Source of the DNA: Siphonodentalium dalli
Taxonomy: Eukaryota > Mollusca > Scaphopoda > Gadilida > Siphonodentaliidae
Direction of reading: 5' to 3'
Length of the DNA: 64,000 bases
Assembly: GCA_032622095.1 (NCBI GenBank)
Contig: CP136063.1
Location: forward strand, 90,123,980-90,187,979
In this document: positions 58,909 through 64,000 of the stretch, in pieces
How the letters are laid out: each line of letters begins with the position of its first letter
Numbering within the stretch: the first letter of the stretch is position 1
Notes under the pieces: model-generated
Seen by the model: the letters and a program-made list of their open reading frames with translations, nothing else
Told to the model about the DNA's origin: nothing
Databases searched by the model: none
Program-made: the position numbers and the translations under genes

Positions 58909-61055
58909 CTACAAAAGTAAAATAAAATGAGAAAGGGCGTCGATATTAACCTTGTATGTACTAAATGTTCATTGATGAGTAGTTCATTTATATAGGAAAG
59001 GTTCAGATAATAAATTCAACAAAGGTCGTTTGTGTTGAACTTATTTCCTGAACATTTCCTACCAATTATAGTTTTCCTTCAGAACTTGCATTATATCTTT
59101 TCGTATTCTAATTTATCCTGACCAATAAACCATTCCTATATGTGTATACTGTTATAACTGGTTATGTGAATCAATTTAGTATATAAAGTGTTACTGTAAT
59201 GCTATATAATGCATGCTTAAAGTGATGTGAAACACACAAATAGTATATCTAAATTGACAACACACACGGTGACACACCCTCATTCTTATATATTAATTAA
59301 ATGCAGTGACCGGCGATGGCGAAATCGTTTTCGTTAGTTTATCGCCGATAGAAGAGTCCCGATTCGAATAGTAAATATTTACAATTTAGCGTAGTTCAGA
59401 CAATGTTTTCTACGGAGTGGTACGGTCGATTTGCTTGAGCTTTTCGGTGATGTTAGTAGAATGTAACTGAATGTTACATTCATCCAGTTGGCGTATCACC
59501 TGAATACTAACTTATCAGTTTGACGCACCCGAACAAGTCAATAATATGTCTTTATTAATGATTCATTTACAAGTCCCATTTACAGGGACGTTATATACAA
59601 CTATTTTTTCGCCAATCTAATTTATTGGATGGCCCGCAATTCTTTCGCTCAATTAATGGTCTGCATAGTCCAAGTCAACAAGCTTTGAATAATAATTGTC
59701 ATAATTCCAAATTAAAATTGAAAAATATGTGATATAAAACTGTAGTTTGCTTCCCTGAATACTGTGTTATGTATCTTGGGGTTTCTTGAAAGTTAAACTT
59801 TAGTTCGCTTTTGGCAAAATGTATATATTATGTATTTAGGCCATCCTAAATACATTGGAAACTTTGTTCTTGTGCATGTGTGCATGCAGGGGTGGCGCCA
59901 GTGGGGGGCACGGGGGGGGGGCTACAGCCCCCTTGTCGGGGAGCCCCAGCCCCCTCGTCGGGGACGACTTGTCGGGGATTTTCTATATGTAAGTCGGTTG
60001 TGTGTATAAGATGAAGTAATCATGTACAGACTGTCAGTGTGGGAAAGTGTCAGAGAGAGAACATACAGCGGAATATATCCCACACAACATATTCATGGCA
60101 CATGTTCCCATTAAATCCGGGGGTATTCACCTGTATTGTTACACCATCAGCGTTTTAGTGGTAATGAAAATCTATTGAAACATGTGTGCTTTATCATTTC
60201 TGGCTACAATGGCCACATTGGTCTATAGAACCATTGAGTACCTACAGTATGGCCACATGTTAGCTATATCCCCGACAGTGAAACACCATGCTAGCACTTG
60301 CAACTAATGAAATTAGAAATTAGAACTGACACAGAAGACACCTTAGTGGCCTCCCTAGAATATAGGAATTTTCACAACAATTCATGGGTTTTAATCTTCG
60401 AGTTATCTCAAGCAAACATGTAGATAGACGGCCAGTTTGATGTATCACATGTGCCAATATTGCCAATAATTTAAAAGAAATTTAATTATTATATCACTGA
60501 CTTGTCTCAGGTCAAATATTAGTGTGGCGAAGCCTTAATTCAAGTTTAATTGACACCACCATAATATATGTGTTATTATTTACATATGTGATAATGTTCA
60601 TCAATCATAAGCAACTGCAGATCTATTAGAATTCTCCAGGCTCCAGCTTAGAGACTATAATTACTTCAATATGGTTTTGTTCATTGGTTCGCCACACACA
60701 CTATGTGCGCTCATTTCACATATACCAACAGGCAATATGGTGTAATTTAGTGTAGCCCCCCTGTCGGGGATTTTCTGGTGCCACCCCTGTGTGCATGTAT
60801 ACGAAATGTTCAATATATTTATCTCACATATATTATGCCTACCTTTTTCTTTGGTTTTGTTTGCCGTCTGCTTGCTTTCAGTGTCTCTGGGCTGACGTCA
60901 ACACGGGGAGAGCTCAGGGAAGCGTTCCAGTGTCTTTCTGCAAGCTCGTCGAATGCCTTTGTGTAGTTTTTCCCACGGTAAATGTCCTCCAGTCTTCGTT
61001 GCTTAACATAATTTTCTCGGTAAAAACTATCTGGGTGATTCATAACATCCAACAT
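58204..61055 (-). CDS. Uncharacterised two-exon protein, whole gene
   Basis: Exons are 61055-60843 (71 codons) and 58908-58204 (234 codons plus TGA), for a 305-aa protein. The donor is GTAGGC at 60842, the acceptor is TTTTGTAG ending at 58909, and both are phase 0. The protein is hydrophilic and mostly disordered, with no signal peptide or membrane segment. It has a basic patch (SRRQTKPKKK, residues 62-71), an Arg/Ser-rich middle (RRASMRNR), an acidic run (EESEEENESSK), and a C-terminal amphipathic part (SADLADYLQKQKDKSVDTIK) ending in ELWINNWVL. I do not recognise a named family. The long open frame, clean splice sites and biased composition argue that it is genuine. A 903-bp hAT-like MITE sits in the intron. 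Confidence 0.82.
58946..59194. mobile_element. Family C MITE, in the orphan gene's intron
   Basis: TTAACCTTGTATGTACTAAA TGTTCATTGATGAGTAGTTC, with a central AATAAATTCAACAAAGGTCG TTTGTGTTGAACTTATT. It starts 37 bp from the intron's acceptor. Confidence 0.78.
59217..59556. mobile_element. Family J element (copy 2), in the orphan gene's intron
   Basis: TTAAAGTGATGTGAAACACA ... AATAATATGTCTTTATTAA. CGGCGATGGCGAAATCG and GCGTAGTTCAGACAATG are shared with the other copies. Confidence 0.82.
59887..60789. mobile_element. hAT-like MITE in the intron of the uncharacterised gene
   Basis: The termini are CAGGGGTGGCGCCAG and CTGGTGCCACCCCTG, with perfect 8-bp duplications TGTGCATG at 59879-59886 and 60790-60797. 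The subterminal GTCGGGGATTTTCT motif is present at both ends. It is 903 bp with no ORF. Confidence 0.9.
60843..61055 (-). CDS. Uncharacterised protein, exon 1
   Basis: Encodes residues 1-71, beginning MLDVMNHPDSFYRENYVKQR. An ATG at 61043 (residue 5) is a possible alternative start. The part of the open frame beyond 60843 is intron read-through after the GTAGGC donor. Confidence 0.78.
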
Positions 61056-62303
61056 TTCAGATCACAACCGAACTGAAGTCACGTTAGCTAACAGCAACAC
61101 CACGCGCACGTGTGCAGTTTTCCCACAGAAACACGATTCCGGTACCAAAAGATTCGAATCTTTTCCAAGAATTATAATCATATGGTCAATTATGGTGTTT
61201 TGAAAAATATAGTTTGAAAACTTCAGAGCTCTTCTCAGCGGAAAAGTTGGTCATCAAGCAGCAATAAATCTGATAGAATTCTCACTAAATCAACAGAAAT
61301 CCTCGTTTAAATAAGTATAACTATATATCCAAATTTAGATGAACTTCCAACGATATCCAAAATCAAGAAAAAAATATTAACTCCCAGAATGCTTACGGAC
61401 AGCTCAGCGACTGATCGTTCTTCACTTCTGCACGTAGAAAAACGATGTTTTTACGACGTAAATCCTAATGTTTTCGTCATAACACGTTTTCGTGCGCCGA
61501 TCAAATCGATCATTGACCGGCGATAAAATCCCTAATGTAAGTATTACTACACAGCCGGCAGCCAACAACTGTTTGTAAATACTCCCAACAATCGAGATGT
61601 TTATTTAAGATATCAAGGATAAATATTAGGATTGCTATATCCACAACACAAGAATGTAAAGAGCTCTGTGATTGAACGATTGTTCGTGAAAACTTGACTA
61701 GACTCGCTTATTGAAGACAACATTATGCTGGCATGTCGATTCGAGCCCGCCGTGGAATGTCTTTGAGGCGCGGCGTGCTACCCGGTCATCCACCCGAATA
61801 GTATACAGATAACAATGAATGCACTTTAAACCTATTGAGAGAGTGGTCGCGAACGACAGTTATAAAGCCCGTGTTCCGGCTTCAATGTGTTTTATTTCCA
61901 ATATAAGAATATTGATCAACCTGTTAGCATGCTGGGCTATTCACGAGATATCGCGGGGAATGCGGATGTCGTGCCGATAGGAGTGGTAATATCACCCAAA
62001 AGTATCAGCAGTTATAGAAATTGCATGCCTCAGATAAAAGTTGGTGATTTCAGAATGGAATATATGTTGAAAGTTTTCTCATATTTTAGTTTTACAACAA
62101 CTATTCTTTACACGAGTAAAGTATGTAGTTTTAAAACCAAGTGTTGATTATTTCCCCCATTTTCAATAAAAGCTTATGCTAATAAGGTCAACAGTGTTGA
62201 CATTTTGATCATTCAGTATGGAGAATAGAAAAGGCCACACTTTCTAATCAAATTCCCTATTCATGATATCATTTTAATATAATTCTGATTTAATATTTAG
62301 TTT
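61056..62303. promoter_or_regulatory. 5' flank of the orphan gene, otherwise unassigned
   Basis: The first 100 bp upstream of the minus-strand ATG include a GC-richer patch (CACGCGCACGTGTGC, with a CACGTG E-box) that could be promoter. Further out nothing is recognised. An 86-codon frame at 61887-62147 has no family resemblance. Confidence 0.3.
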
Positions 62304-62442
62304 TTAGCTCACTGGAGATGCGGTGGAGCTAATCATCACTCCCCATCCGTCCATCCTAGAGGTAGGTCATGCCATCAATCTCTTCTCTGACTGACGTCAG
62401 TCGAGATCATATTCCAACATGCAGTGCAAAATATGGGAACTG

Positions 62443-64000
62443 TTTTAAGGTTTGACAGGGAAATAACTTTATAAAATCCAAAAATAACACAGGGAATATA
62501 TTTCTTAGTTATTATCTGTTCCTTAATAATGAACTCCACTTTAGGTGCAGGTCCCAACTGGAAATTGCATGCTTTTCTGTGACTTGTGCGCCGATATTGC
62601 AATAAACATTGAAATAATTACCCAACATTGTGCGCCGATATTGCATAAAACATTGAACTAATTACCCACCATTGTGCGCCGATATTGCAATAAATATTGA
62701 ACTAACTACCCAGGATTGTGCGCCGATATTGCAATAAACATTGAAATAATTACCCAACATTGTGCGCCGATATTGCATAAAACATTGAACTAATTACCCA
62801 CCATTGTGCGCCGATATTGCAATAAATATTGAACTAACTACCCAGGATTGTGCGCCGATATTGCAATAAACATTGAAATAATTACCCAACATTGTGCGCC
62901 GATATTGCATAAAACATTGAACTAATTACCCACCATTGTGCGCCGATATTGCAATAAATATTGAACTAACTACCCAGGATTGTGCGCCGATATTGCAATA
63001 AATATTGAACTAATTACCCAGGATTGTGCGCCGATATTGCAATAAACATTGAACTAATTACCCAGGATTGTGCGCCGATATTGCAATAAACATTGAACTA
63101 ATTACCCAGGATTGTGCGCCGATATTGCAATAAACATTGAACTAATTACCCAGGATTGTGCGCAGATATTGCAATAAACATTGAACTAATTACCCAGGAT
63201 TGTGTGCCGATATTGCAATAAACATTCAACTAATTACCCAGGATTGTGCGCCCATATTGCAATAAACATTGAACTGATTACCCAGGATTGTGCGCAGATA
63301 TTGCAATAAACATTGAACTAATTACCCAACATTGTGCGCCGATATTGCAATAAACATTCAACCAATTACCCAGGATTGTGCGCAGATATTGCAATAAACA
63401 TTGAACTAATTACCCAGGATTGTGTGCCGATATTGCAATAAACATTGAACTAATTACCCAGGATTGTGCGCCCATATTGCCATAAATATTGAACTAATTA
63501 CCCAGGATTGTGCGCCGATATTGCAATAAACATTGAACTAATTACCCAACATTGTGCGCCGATATTGCAATAAACATTGAACTAATTACCCAGGATTGTG
63601 CGCCGATATTGCAATAAACATTGAACTAATTACCCAGGATTGTGCGCCGATATATTGCAATAAACATTGAACTAATTACCCAGGATTGTGCGCCGATATT
63701 GCAATAAACATTGAACTAATTACCCAGGATTGTGTGCCGGTATTGCAATAAACATTGACCTAATTACCCAGGATTGTGTGCCGATATTGCAATAAACATT
63801 GAACTAATTAACCAGGAGAAATTCCATAAATGTAAGCAATGCAATGTAAAATCGCTCACGAAGTCACTTAAATCGTGAAATTTCAAGTTGGGATCTTCAC
63901 CTACAGTGAAGTACATTATTAAGGAACATATAATAACTAAGAATTATATTCTCCACATTATATTTTTGACTTTATAAGGTTCCCTGTCAAAACTTAAAAA
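62443..64000 (+). mobile_element. Inverted-repeat element enclosing the 44-bp array (runs off the window)
   Basis: The left arm 62443-62590 (TTTTAAGGTTTGACAGGGAA ... TTCTTAGTTATTAT, GTTCCTTAATAATG) is matched in inverse by the right arm 63845-64000 (CATTATTAAGGAAC, ATAATAACTAAGAA, TTCCCTGTCAAAACTTAAAA). Arms flanking a tandem array recall the tandem-repeat-bearing MITE-like elements of bivalves and gastropods (inference). The true right end is outside the window. A CCGTCC-type repeat precedes the left arm (62304-62380). Confidence 0.75.
62584..63816 (+). repeat. 44-bp satellite array, about 28 units
   Basis: The unit is TTGTGCGCCGATATTGCAAT followed by AAACATTGAACTAATTACCC and AGGA, 44 bp long. 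The first nine units form a three-unit higher-order repeat (132 bp, starting at 62584, 62716 and 62848), in which one member reads GCATAAAACATTG and another GCAATAAATATTG. The later units are nearly uniform, with scattered CCGATA/CAGATA/CCCATA variants and one TATATT insertion (63651). It is not CRISPR: there are no unique spacers. Confidence 0.95.

Noticed and set aside
62584-63816. Regular repeats that might suggest a CRISPR array
   Set aside because: The 44-bp units are contiguous with no unique spacers, and the genome is eukaryotic.

Overview
The window is eukaryotic, from an animal. It has multi-exon genes with GT-AG introns, is AT-rich, and is dominated by transposable elements. Three spliced genes can be read. 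A CCDC24 homologue lies on + (eight coding exons, 28283-46741, 403 aa). A Tctex1/DYNLT-family dynein light chain lies on - (15369 down to 11748, two exons, 158 aa). A two-exon gene of unknown function lies on - (61055 down to 58204, 305 aa). DYNLT proteins belong to dynein motors, and CCDC24 is a conserved coiled-coil protein of unclear role. Nothing here is bacterial: no operons, no CRISPR and no phage genes. Several dispersed repeats beginning TAGCTCACCTGAG or GGCTATAGAAACGG and followed by CCGTCCGTCC runs resemble repeats common in molluscs, so a marine lophotrochozoan, probably a mollusc, is my best guess. That is an inference, not a proof.

Layout. 1-11330 holds many small inverted-repeat elements (MITE families that I call A, B, C, D, G and J) and the BED-finger first exon of a hAT transposon. 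11748-15369 is the DYNLT-like gene, whose 3.1 kb intron holds three MITEs. 17503-22449 is a 4.9 kb foldback element with about 1.6 kb arms carrying repeated AAGATGGCGGCC motifs. 24349-26701 is a hAT-like element with a second hAT-like element inserted in it, each with its own 8-bp target duplication. 27273-27811 is a frameshifted zinc-finger/hAT-related relic. 28283-46741 is the CCDC24 gene, with introns full of MITEs, a PIF/Harbinger-like element and a head-to-tail SINE-like dimer. After it come more MITEs (47-58 kb) and a broken hypothetical ORF (54547-55019). The orphan gene at 58-61 kb has a hAT-like MITE in its intron. From 62.44 kb to the window edge there is an inverted-repeat element filled by a 44-bp tandem array.

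Repeat families named here. A is about 380-430 bp, with TIRs that are themselves half of an inner palindrome. B is 400-490 bp, bounded by TTAAAGGTACTCAATCC and/or TTAAAGATGCATAATCC. C is about 260 bp, ends TTAACCCTTTCTATACT. D is a 120-220 bp near-perfect palindrome, ends TACAGTAATGCCC. F is about 480 bp, ends TTAAAGGCCCACTTAA. G is about 395 bp, ends TTAACCCTTTACCCAACA. J is about 350 bp, ends TTAAAGTGATGTGAAA and TTAAAGACATATTGTGG. Five of the seven are bounded by TTAA, the target used by piggyBac and Kolobok transposases.

No tRNA, rRNA or other RNA gene was recognised. The most distinctive observations are a six-fold tandem duplication of the 3' end of CCDC24 exon 6 with its splice donor, the foldback with arrayed YY1-like motifs, and the satellite with a three-unit higher-order start inside an inverted-repeat element.
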